From assembly GCA_947486885.1 (NCBI GenBank), contig CANKVQ010000013.1, forward strand, positions 1-9,854: a DNA stretch of 9,854 bases, read 5' to 3'. This document shows, in pieces, positions 1 through 6,502 of this stretch (positions within the stretch are counted from its first letter, which is position 1; each line of letters begins with the position of its first letter). Origin of the DNA: a bacterium (GTDB lineage Bacteria > Babelota > Babeliae > Babelales > JABDEC01). The notes beneath the pieces are model-generated. The model saw only the letters and a list, made by a program, of their open reading frames with translations. It did not search any database and was not told where the DNA came from. A program made the position numbers and the translations under genes.

Positions 1-955
1 CGCCAAAACCGTTAGCATTACAATCAACTGACCATGCGCCAGCAGCTTCGCGCGTATTAATTAACTTAAGTGATGCCACAGTGTAGGCCAATCCTAGACC
101 TGCACCAGCGATTAATTGAGAAGCATAATGTCGATTACCGCTAATACTCGTTAAAAACAATAGACCTGAATAAATTGCAAGAGGCACACCTAAAGTTGGC
201 CCATGCCGCCAGCCAAAAAGCGTTGCCATATAAAATGTTTCTGCCATATGACCTGAAGGGAAACCTCCAAAAGCTTGCTTTTTACAAGAAAAATCACCAT
301 TCCAGGGGCGCTTACAAGCATCAGTTTCTAACGTAAATTTGATTAAATCTTTGACCATCCAAATCGAAACTACACCTTTTAAAAAAATATCAGCTGTTAA
401 TTGAATTTCCGGATTGTGACCTAAATATGGAAACAACAAACTGCTTATAACTACGTATGGCACACTTTTATTAACTGCTTTTCCGATAGGATCAGAAAAA
501 ATATTTAAATTTTTATGACACTTACTATCATAAAAACTACTGTGAACATTATGATCAACTGATCTAGCTAAGAGATAAAACGGAAATACTCCAGTTGCTA
601 CTTTAACGGTATCCATAGAGAAAAACTGTCGGTTTAATTCCATGAAATCAAACATGAAATCATTCACCCATTCACCCAAAGTCCGACGTTTAATTGCGAT
701 CCCATAGATACGATTTTTTAAATAATGGTCAGCATAACGATTGTCCCACCCCAGCCCATGTAACACAGCATCACGTTGTTTTAAATAACGCAAATCAAGA
801 TTCAAATTTTCTCTGGGCAAATTTAACGCATACTTGTCTAGTGCCCACTGATTTGGGCTTTTAGGTATAGTTATAGCCTGCGATTCTGATAATATAATTT
901 TAGTAAACAACTGCAGGATTATACCTAATAGTATAAACTGCTTACCAGTTAGCAT
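1..955 (-). CDS. PAP2-superfamily phosphatase-like membrane/periplasmic protein, 3' end outside window
   Basis: The frame is open for 318 codons from ATG 955-953 to the left edge, so the C-terminus is missing. The first 25 or so residues (Lys5, then a hydrophobic run with FILLGIILQLF) look like a signal peptide or anchor, which supports this start; a G-rich stretch 6 bases upstream would be the ribosome site. PAP2 (type 2 phosphatidic acid phosphatase) enzymes remove phosphate from lipid or polyprenyl phosphates at the outer face of the membrane. Motif 1 is recognisable as Lys206 to Arg216-Pro217, but with about three extra residues between Lys and Arg. Motif 2 is intact: PSGH at 233-236. Motif 3 appears as SGNRHYASQLIAGAG (272-286): His276 is kept, but the usual Ser-Arg before it reads Thr-Ser (269-270) and the Asp four residues after it is Gln280. 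Later hydrophobic segments (about 161-178, 259-271, 281-295) fit a membrane fold. The family call is firm; activity and substrate are uncertain. Confidence 0.8.
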   Translation of the reverse strand, partial: MLTGKQFILLGIILQLFTKIILSESQAITIPKSPNQWALDKYALNLPRENLNLDLRYLKQRDAVLHGLGWDNRYADHYLKNRIYGIAIKRRTLGEWVNDFMFDFMELNRQFFSMDTVKVATGVFPFYLLARSVDHNVHSSFYDSKCHKNLNIFSDPIGKAVNKSVPYVVISSLLFPYLGHNPEIQLTADIFLKGVVSIWMVKDLIKFTLETDACKRPWNGDFSCKKQAFGGFPSGHMAETFYMATLFGWRHGPTLGVPLAIYSGLLFLTSISGNRHYASQLIAGAGLGLAYTVASLKLINTREAAGAWSVDCNANGFG

Positions 956-1057
956 TCCCTACCCCCCAGACCGGCGTCCCTACGCTTAAGTCATATCTGG
1001 CAGATAGAAAACTACTATAATTAGAACAACATAAACAACAATCTAGTTAAAACTTAA
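956..1057. other. Intergenic gap between gatA end and PAP2-like gene start
   Basis: This 102-bp gap lies between two minus-strand genes. Reading leftward it contains a possible promoter, TTGTTG (1041-1036), 16 bases, then TATAGT (1019-1014). A small inverted repeat, TATCT-GGC-AGATA (994-1006), lies downstream of it. The last part before the start codon is unusually GC-rich. No stem followed by a T run was found for gatA, so the operon may read through into the PAP2-like gene. The promoter matches are moderate only. Confidence 0.35.
1014..1041 (-). promoter_or_regulatory. Candidate promoter for the PAP2-like gene
   Basis: On the minus strand, TTGTTG (3 of 6 to the -35 consensus) is followed after 16 bases by TATAGT (5 of 6 to the -10 consensus). 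It lies about 60 bases upstream of the PAP2-like start codon in the only gap available. In AT-rich DNA such matches arise by chance, so this is tentative. Confidence 0.25.
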
Positions 1058-2524
1058 TTAAAAACCGGTCGGATGCTGATTCCACCAATTATTGGTCTGT
1101 TCATAAGCATATGCTGTTTGATATAATAATTCTTCCGAAAAATCTGGTCCAATTAGCTGAAATCCAATTGGTAACTGCTCTTTAGTAAAACCACACGGCA
1201 GAGCGATTGCGGGTACTCCAGCTAAATTCACAAAACAAGTAAAATAATCTAAAAGATCCATCTCTAAGCTATTATTCAAAGCACCAAATTTAAAAGCCGG
1301 TGCGGCATGCATTGGCGCTAACAACAGATCTACGTCTTTAAAACAGTCTAAAAGTTCTTGACGAATTAAACTTTGAACCTTACGTGCATTATGATAAAAA
1401 TCACCCGCATGCCCCGCTGATAAAACATAATTACCTACTAAAATACGCAATCTGACATCTGGACCAAAACCTTGTCCGCGAGTTTTAGCATACAATTGAT
1501 CTAAATTTTGAAGATCCTGAGCTCGGTTGCCATAACGTACTCCGTCGAAACGGGCTAAATTAGATGCTGCTTCAGCACGACTAATAATAAAATAAGCTGC
1601 TGCAGAATAATCCATGGTATTTAAATTAATTGGTTTAATTACAGCACCTAATTTTTCATAATGCTTAATCGCTTGTTCTAGAGCTTGCGAAATCTCTGGC
1701 TGAATACCTTCAGCACTCAGAGCATTAGTAATTATACCAATTTTTAAACCTGGTCGTAATTTAGGCTCAGTTAGATTTTGAGTAAAATCTTGTTTGAGTT
1801 TTTTAGCACTGGTCGAATCTTTAGAATCGTGACCTGCTATTTGTGATAGTACTAGTGCATTATCGTAGACAGTTCTGGTAGCAACACCAACTTGATCTAG
1901 TGAAGATGCATAGGCCACCAGCCCATACCGCGATACTAAACCATAAGTCGGTTTAATACCAACGATACCACAAAAAGCTGCTGGCAATCTGACTGAGCCA
2001 CCAGTTTCTGAACCTAATGACCAAGGCACTAACCCCGCAGCCACAGCTGCAATTGAACCGCCACTAGAGCCACCAGATACCCGAGTCATGTCCCATGGAT
2101 TAGCAACTGGCTTATAAGCTGAATATTCATTTGAGCTGCCCATCGCAAATTCGTCCATGTTAGCGCGACCAACTATTAGCACTCCAGCTTGTTTTAAATT
2201 AGCAGTTACGGTTGCATCGTAAGTTGCTTTAAAACCCTGTAATATTTTAGAAGCACAAGTTAAATTACGCTCTTTTTGACAAATATTATCTTTAATTAAA
2301 CCAGGGATATTATTTAGCAAACTGTCTGATTTGTTTTCAGCATGCGCTAAAATAGATTGTTCGCTGAAAATTTCTAACGCTGAACCTAGTTGCTCGTCAT
2401 ATTTAGCAAAACGGTCTAAGCAAGATTTTAATAATTCTTCACGAGAAATTTTTTTAGTTTCTAATTGTGACTGTAACTCACGGATAGTGGCAAATTCTAA
2501 GTTCGTATTGTGATTAATAGACAT
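1058..2524 (-). CDS. gatA: Aspartyl/glutamyl-tRNA amidotransferase subunit A
   Basis: GatA is the amidase subunit of the cytoplasmic GatCAB complex. It releases ammonia from glutamine so that GatB can convert Glu-tRNA(Gln) or Asp-tRNA(Asn) to the amide form. The length (488 residues) is normal for the family. The amidase Ser-cisSer-Lys triad is present: Lys78 in PGLIKDN, Ser153 in GGSSGGS, and nucleophile Ser177 in GSETGGSVR. The spacing of 75 and 24 residues equals that in characterised amidases. Other family hallmarks are MDEFAMGSSNE (123-133), FCGIVGIKPTYG and, near the end, LPIGFQLIGP. The gene starts 11 bases after gatC with an AGGAT site upstream and is the last gene of the rsmG-MATE-gatC-gatA run. 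The partner gatB is not in the window. The gene appears intact. The substrate tRNA (Gln, Asn or both) cannot be read from this sequence. Confidence 0.97.
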   Translation of the reverse strand: MSINHNTNLEFATIRELQSQLETKKISREELLKSCLDRFAKYDEQLGSALEIFSEQSILAHAENKSDSLLNNIPGLIKDNICQKERNLTCASKILQGFKATYDATVTANLKQAGVLIVGRANMDEFAMGSSNEYSAYKPVANPWDMTRVSGGSSGGSIAAVAAGLVPWSLGSETGGSVRLPAAFCGIVGIKPTYGLVSRYGLVAYASSLDQVGVATRTVYDNALVLSQIAGHDSKDSTSAKKLKQDFTQNLTEPKLRPGLKIGIITNALSAEGIQPEISQALEQAIKHYEKLGAVIKPINLNTMDYSAAAYFIISRAEAASNLARFDGVRYGNRAQDLQNLDQLYAKTRGQGFGPDVRLRILVGNYVLSAGHAGDFYHNARKVQSLIRQELLDCFKDVDLLLAPMHAAPAFKFGALNNSLEMDLLDYFTCFVNLAGVPAIALPCGFTKEQLPIGFQLIGPDFSEELLYQTAYAYEQTNNWWNQHPTGF

Positions 2525-2535
2525 AATTTTAAATC

Positions 2536-2832
2536 CTAGTTGCTATCGATTACGGTAGGCACCACAAAATAGTTTTCTAATTCCTGCGGCGCTTGCGCCA
2601 AAATAGCAGCTGAATTAGTGCGTATAATCTCGTCTGGCCTAGTAATATTCACAGTTTTAGCCAGCAGCTCATCAGTAACTATATTGGCACCGGCGGCAAT
2701 TTCAGTTACGCGTTTAGCATAGCTCAAAACATCTTCTAATTGCTTAATCAAGTGATCAATTTCAGACTCTTGTAACTCTAATTTAGAAATTTCAGCAATT
2801 TTATAAACCTCTTCGCGCGATAATTTAATCAT
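2536..2832 (-). CDS. gatC: Aspartyl/glutamyl-tRNA amidotransferase subunit C
   Basis: GatC is the small subunit that wraps around GatA and GatB and stabilises the amidotransferase complex. The 98 residues match the family length. An N-terminal helical part reads VYKIAEISKLEL, followed by a second helix ending LSYAKRV. The conserved middle TRPDEI (about 64-69) and the tail APQELENYFVVPTVID are typical of GatC. Its ATG (2832-2830) overlaps the stop of the MATE gene in the sequence ATGA, and an AGGA site lies within the end of the MATE gene, so translation is probably coupled to it. Directly followed by gatA. Confidence 0.96.
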   Translation of the reverse strand: MIKLSREEVYKIAEISKLELQESEIDHLIKQLEDVLSYAKRVTEIAAGANIVTDELLAKTVNITRPDEIIRTNSAAILAQAPQELENYFVVPTVIDSN

Positions 2833-4238
2833 ATTTTTTCCTGTTCGGTCTTAAGCCATTTTCCAGATCTAAAGCGATGTACATAAATCAAGCTCATTAG
2901 ACCATTACTTAGATAAAATATACCGTAAATTAAGATGAATTTTAGCAGGTTATCATCAAATGGTAAAATCTTAATTAAGTATGAAACCGGTGCAAAAAAA
3001 CCAGCACAAATTATAATTCGTGACCACATCACGATTTTTACATCTGAGACACCCCGTAAAGCGCCTGATAATACTATTTGCAAGACATCAAAAAATACAA
3101 AAATACTAATAATTGGAAAAGCTTGAGCTGAAAATTCTGTAAAAGTGCCTTTACGATCAAATAGCCCAATTAAAAATTCTTTATAATAAATCGAAACTAC
3201 TAAAATCATTAAAACAAATATCGAAGCTAATAAATTAATTTTTTTAATATTGGCTTTAATCCCATCGGTGTTTTTGGCGCCAAAATCATTAGAAGCTAGA
3301 AACGTAATTACTTGCGCAAATGCTATCGCAGGCAAAAATAAAGCTCGCTCTAAATCTTTAATCACTACAAAGCTAGCCGCTGGATATTTACCCATGCCAG
3401 CAATCATGTAACCCAGCCACATATAGGCAATTGCCATCGTAGATTTATCAACTACTACCGGCCAACTTAGTGATAATAAACGCTTAATCGCAGGTGCATC
3501 TGGTTTGTACCCAAATAAATTTAAACTATATTTGCTATATTCTGGATTACGTAAAACTAAAAATATCGACAATAATAACATACTGCCATACTGCAACACA
3601 GTTGCCCAAGCTGATCCCTGCAAACCTAAGTTTGGAAAACCCCATTGACCAAAAATTAAGGCATAATCAAAAAATAAGAATACTATGCTGCCCAACACGA
3701 AAATAATCATGGGTGTCCGAGTATTTTTAATTCCACGTAAAAAAGCAATAAATGCAAACGCAATAAACATAAATAAAACACCGAGCGCCCGTACTCGCAT
3801 AAATGGTACTCCGCAAGCGATCATTTTAGGCGTAACGTCATAAAAATATAAGATCCAATATGGTGCAAAAAATAGTAGTGCACTGGCTAATACGCCCATA
3901 ATAGACATGACCCAGAAAGTTTCTGCAAATGTACGTCCAACATCACTGAACTTTTTAGCACCACAAAACTGGCCACAGATAATAATTGCACCAACCATTA
4001 AGCCTTCGGCAAATTTTACAATCACATGTAAAATAGTATTAGTAATACCTAAAGTAGCATAAGTCGTAGTTGACTTGAGACCAGCAACCCAATATGCATC
4101 AATCCAATTTAAAGCTGAATATAATACCAATGCCGTAATAAATTCTGGAAAAAAGTAATATAAAATATTACTGTAACTTTCCCCTTTTTTATTTTCGACT
4201 AAGCCACTCCAATAGCTAGCTAAAAGATTTTTTTTCAC
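2829..4238 (-). CDS. MATE-family multidrug/toxin efflux transporter
   Basis: This is an inner-membrane exporter of the MATE family, which moves cationic or other small compounds out of the cell in exchange for Na+ or H+. At 469 residues with about twelve hydrophobic segments in two halves, it fits the family. The repeated family signature occurs once per half: FLRGIKNTRTPM (166-177) and SGALRGVSDVK (391-401). The N-terminal half also has the usual charged loop GQFCGAKKF (89-97). The start is GTG (4238-4236) with GGGAG five bases upstream; a nearby ATG at 4247 opens only a four-codon frame and is not used. The gene begins 13 bases after rsmG and overlaps gatC by 4 bases. It is an unusual member of what is otherwise a translation operon. 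The substrate cannot be deduced. Confidence 0.92.
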   Translation of the reverse strand: MKKNLLASYWSGLVENKKGESYSNILYYFFPEFITALVLYSALNWIDAYWVAGLKSTTTYATLGITNTILHVIVKFAEGLMVGAIIICGQFCGAKKFSDVGRTFAETFWVMSIMGVLASALLFFAPYWILYFYDVTPKMIACGVPFMRVRALGVLFMFIAFAFIAFLRGIKNTRTPMIIFVLGSIVFLFFDYALIFGQWGFPNLGLQGSAWATVLQYGSMLLLSIFLVLRNPEYSKYSLNLFGYKPDAPAIKRLLSLSWPVVVDKSTMAIAYMWLGYMIAGMGKYPAASFVVIKDLERALFLPAIAFAQVITFLASNDFGAKNTDGIKANIKKINLLASIFVLMILVVSIYYKEFLIGLFDRKGTFTEFSAQAFPIISIFVFFDVLQIVLSGALRGVSDVKIVMWSRIIICAGFFAPVSYLIKILPFDDNLLKFILIYGIFYLSNGLMSLIYVHRFRSGKWLKTEQEKI

Positions 4239-4251
4239 TCTGCTCCCATTC

Positions 4252-4890
4252 TTAATTTAAAGTCCAGCAAATTAGCTTGCGCGTTTTATCGCTTACTAAG
4301 TAAGTCCATTCTGTTCTAGCTAAATTATCTGGCAATTTGTGTGCTTTACCTAATTCACATTCATCCCAATGTTGGGCTGCCCAATATATAAGTTTTGCTT
4401 TACGATAAATACAACCAACTTTAAAAACACGTAATAATTCTAAGGGTTTTAGGGAAGCCCGTGCGCAAAATAGATCTACATGATCATCTGTTTTGCGCAA
4501 AAAAGTCCGCCAATCCTGATCATAAATCTCGATATCTTCTAATCCTAGTTCATCGATAACCGCTTGCAAGAAATCGATTTTTTTAGAATTCACTTCAATT
4601 AAAATAATTCTTAAATGAGGATATTTTATTTTTATAGGGATAGCTGGGAATCCAGCCCCTGCTCCCACGTCAGTTAAAGTTAATTTTCCTGTAAGATCCA
4701 TGAAGTTAGCCAAGCTTAGACTATCCAAAAAATGCAAATCGATAATTTTTTGATTTTCTAAAATGCTAGTCAAATTTACACGATTATTCCAATCTTGTAA
4801 TAATTCTGCATATTTCACAAACTGATCCAACTGGGTAGTTGATAGTTGAGCAGTTGCTTTAAATTTGCCCCAAATTGGCTCTAAATTCAT
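4252..4890 (-). CDS. rsmG: 16S rRNA (guanine-N7) methyltransferase RsmG (GidB)
   Basis: RsmG methylates N7 of G527 (E. coli numbering) in the 530 loop of 16S rRNA, using S-adenosylmethionine. The protein has 212 residues, close to the usual 205-215. Visible family motifs are NRVNLTS (36-42), HFLDSL (53-58), the SAM-binding glycine loop DVGAGAGFPAIP (74-85), the acidic strand end LIEVNSKK (97-104) with FLQ after it, and CARA (142-145) preceding the C-terminal part. The start ATG has a clear GAGGA site a few bases upstream. It is the first gene of the leftward operon (rsmG, MATE, gatC, gatA), with a candidate promoter directly upstream. In many bacteria rsmG sits beside mnmG; here it does not, on this side. 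Confidence 0.96.
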   Translation of the reverse strand: MNLEPIWGKFKATAQLSTTQLDQFVKYAELLQDWNNRVNLTSILENQKIIDLHFLDSLSLANFMDLTGKLTLTDVGAGAGFPAIPIKIKYPHLRIILIEVNSKKIDFLQAVIDELGLEDIEIYDQDWRTFLRKTDDHVDLFCARASLKPLELLRVFKVGCIYRKAKLIYWAAQHWDECELGKAHKLPDNLARTEWTYLVSDKTRKLICWTLN

Positions 4891-4905
4891 AAAATCCTCA
4901 AAATC

Positions 4906-4933
4906 ATAGTATTTCAGAGCTATTAATTGTTAA
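4906..4933 (-). promoter_or_regulatory. Candidate promoter of the rsmG-MATE-gatCA operon
   Basis: On the minus strand TTAACA (4933-4928; 5 of 6 to the -35 consensus) is followed after 16 bases by TACTAT (4911-4906; 4 of 6 to the -10 consensus). Transcription would begin about 10 bases before the rsmG ATG, giving a very short leader that barely includes the GAGGA ribosome site. It is plausible because this is the only gap upstream of the operon, but it rests on consensus matching by eye. Confidence 0.3.
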
Positions 4934-4962
4934 GCTCTATTATTAACAAAATTTATAAATCC

Positions 4963-4967
4963 AGGAG
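4963..4967 (+). promoter_or_regulatory. Ribosome-binding site deciding the start at 4977
   Basis: AGGAG lies 9 bases before ATG 4977 and only 4 bases before ATG 4972. The 4972 frame stops after six codons, so 4977 is the start of the 270-residue protein. Confidence 0.7.
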
Positions 4968-4976
4968 CGTTATGCC

Positions 4977-5789
4977 ATGTCACATTACATAATACACTAT
5001 AAGTTGCACTATTTAATTTTAATTTTCTCAATATTTTTTTTTACTAAAATAGTTTATGTTCAAGATTATAATGATCATGTGATCAGTTTATATGTACGTG
5101 AATACCCTAATTTTAAAGTGATTCCTGAAAAGGTCACTCAAAAAATTTTAGATTACTATAAGCAACAAAATAAAACTTTAATTCCAGGAGAATTAGCTGA
5201 ATTAGAACAACGCTTAATGCTTAAAAAACTTACTCCATCGGTTAGCCATATTGATCTTTTTGCTGTACATGCTGGATTTATTAGCCGCACAGACCAAAAC
5301 AGTCAAATAACATGGCCACGTAAAATTCAGAATGACACAATTAAATTAATTATTACGCCTAGTTTAATCCCCGTTTTTAGCGCTAACGGCAATATTGCCT
5401 ACTGGAATTTAGATCACAATCAACCCGCCAAAGCTTTTACGATTACTAAAAAACTAGACCCGCTCACTGAACAATTATACTGGGACGTACAGCCGGCACC
5501 GTTACCCCCGGACCAACCAGTCTCGACGCAAGCCCTAATTATTATTGGTGACCCTGAGCTAATCTACTTACCTACTGATTTAACTCCAACTACAAACGAT
5601 ACACAATTATTATTACCGGATATTTATATTAAGAATATAAAAAATAAAGCAACTGCCAATAGACCAGATTTAATTCAAGAAACTGTGCATAATTTACTTA
5701 ATACAATTAACATTCGACCATTTTATACAGCCACCAAGAAAATTTACAAACGGACGCCCTATGGCATCGCCAGCCAAACTATTACTTAA
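4977..5789 (+). CDS. Uncharacterised membrane-anchored or exported protein (270 residues)
   Basis: I do not recognise this protein. Residues 10-28 form one strongly hydrophobic helix after a short N-terminus with Lys9, which fits an uncleaved anchor or a signal peptide. There is no lipoprotein cysteine and no clear A-x-A cleavage site. The remaining 240 residues are polar and lack further membrane segments, so they probably lie outside the cytoplasmic membrane. A region around 50-83 is helical and charged (TQKILDYYKQQNK, then GELAELEQRL). The middle is rich in short beta-like stretches (KLIITPSLIPVF, GNIAYWNLD). A proline-rich linker (QPAPLPPDQP, 172-181) precedes a second block beginning ALIIIGDPELIYLP. 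The protein contains no cysteine at all. A good AGGAG site supports the start. It is transcribed divergently from rsmG and sits 92 bases ahead of the HPS-like gene on the same strand, so the two may share a transcript. No function can be assigned. Confidence 0.75.
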   Translation: MSHYIIHYKLHYLILIFSIFFFTKIVYVQDYNDHVISLYVREYPNFKVIPEKVTQKILDYYKQQNKTLIPGELAELEQRLMLKKLTPSVSHIDLFAVHAGFISRTDQNSQITWPRKIQNDTIKLIITPSLIPVFSANGNIAYWNLDHNQPAKAFTITKKLDPLTEQLYWDVQPAPLPPDQPVSTQALIIIGDPELIYLPTDLTPTTNDTQLLLPDIYIKNIKNKATANRPDLIQETVHNLLNTINIRPFYTATKKIYKRTPYGIASQTIT

Positions 5790-5904
5790 AAACTTAATTT
5801 GTGCTTATCATAACCCTAAAACCTGCTATATTGGTCCTATTAATGTCGAATATTTCGATCACATGGAGATAGAAATAGACTATGAAACTGCACATATCCT
5901 TTGA
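5761..5904 (+). other. Out-of-frame small open frame bridging the 5790-5881 gap
   Basis: An ATG at 5761, in the +1 frame relative to the 270-residue gene, opens 47 codons to a TGA at 5902-5904, running across the 92-bp gap and 23 bases into the next gene. The frame is also open upstream of this ATG. The peptide has a varied composition (for example CAYHNPKTCYIGPINVEYF) but no clear ribosome site. It could be the frameshifted original C-terminus of the preceding protein, a small gene, or chance. Confidence 0.15.
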
Positions 5905-6502
5905 TAATATTGAGCAGGATAAAGTTCTTGAAATTGCATCTCAGGTTGCCAAATATGCGGATGCGATTGAAATCGGTCCATTTTTACTATACAAATATGG
6001 CACTAAATTAATCGAAAATTTAATCCAAACAGTTCCTGAAATTGTAATCGCCACTGATGCTAAAATTATTAGTCGCGGCAAAGAAATTTCACAATTAATG
6101 GTTGATGCTGGTGCAACTTGGGTGAGCGTCATGGCTGGCACTGATAAAGAAGTTATTCATAACGTTTGTAGTACACTACATGCTAGTAACCGCAAAGCAA
6201 TGCTGGATGTCCGCGATACAGCATCAGTTGGTCAATCTGCCTTAGAAGCTAAATCACTTGGTGTCGACGCAATTTTATTTCAAGTGCCATATGAACTTGA
6301 TAACCCAGTTAATTTTATTGATAAATGGGACATGTTGCATGGCAACACCCAATTGCCAATTTATATCTCTACCAGAGTCACGCGTGATAATATTCACAAA
6401 ATTATTGAATTTAACCCAGCTGGAATTATTATTGGTGCCGCAATTACTAGTGCTTTAAACCCTGCTGCTGAAGCTGAATTTTTTAAAAATCTATGTGACT
6501 AA
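5882..6502 (+). CDS. HPS/KGPDC-like OMP decarboxylase-superfamily protein with altered catalytic motif
   Basis: This 206-residue protein has the length and strand order of the TIM-barrel group containing 3-hexulose-6-phosphate synthase (HPS) and 3-keto-L-gulonate-6-phosphate decarboxylase. Matches in order are the first strand ending in Asp8 (ISFDN), the IEIG strand with Glu30 (29-32), ATDAK (57-61) with Asp59 and Lys61, the DAGATWVSVMAG strand (about 77-88), and the closing IIIGAAITSALNPAAEA near 184-199. Two expected features are missing. The DxKxxD active-site motif reads Asp59-x-Lys61-x-x-Ser64, and the Gly-Gly phosphate loop after strand seven reads YISTRVT. So the fold is credible but HPS or decarboxylase activity is doubtful. 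The start has GGAG 13 bases upstream, a long spacing. The stop codon abuts the stop of the convergent ligase gene. No partner isomerase (hxlB-like) is present in the window. Confidence 0.75.
   Translation: MKLHISFDNIEQDKVLEIASQVAKYADAIEIGPFLLYKYGTKLIENLIQTVPEIVIATDAKIISRGKEISQLMVDAGATWVSVMAGTDKEVIHNVCSTLHASNRKAMLDVRDTASVGQSALEAKSLGVDAILFQVPYELDNPVNFIDKWDMLHGNTQLPIYISTRVTRDNIHKIIEFNPAGIIIGAAITSALNPAAEAEFFKNLCD

Larger units (their letters stand above)
4891..4976. other. Divergent intergenic region between rsmG and the 270-residue protein gene
   Basis: This 86-bp AT-rich gap must hold the starts of both leftward and rightward transcription. It contains an inverted repeat AGAGCT (4916-4921) and AGCTCT (4933-4938) with an 11-base loop, which overlaps the candidate rsmG promoter and so could be an operator. 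No T run follows it, so it is not a terminator. Confidence 0.4.

Noticed and set aside
1044..1060. AGTTTTAACT after gatA as a terminator
   Set aside because: It is a short AT-only palindrome without a stable stem or following T run.
2331..2513. Plus-strand open frame of 60 codons
   Set aside because: It lies wholly antisense to the well-supported gatA N-terminal region and shows no recognisable protein.
3494..3706. Plus-strand open frame of 70 codons
   Set aside because: It is antisense to the MATE gene and is explained by that gene's codon pattern.
4916..4938. Inverted repeat AGAGCT/AGCTCT as a terminator
   Set aside because: It lies between divergent starts and no T run follows on either strand; at most it is an operator.
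4972..4992. ATG 4972 as the start of the plus-strand gene
   Set aside because: It opens only six codons before TAA; ATG 4977 has better spacing from AGGAG and a long frame.
5941..6141. Minus-strand open frame inside the HPS-like gene
   Set aside because: It is a shadow of the sense gene, with no ribosome site or family resemblance.
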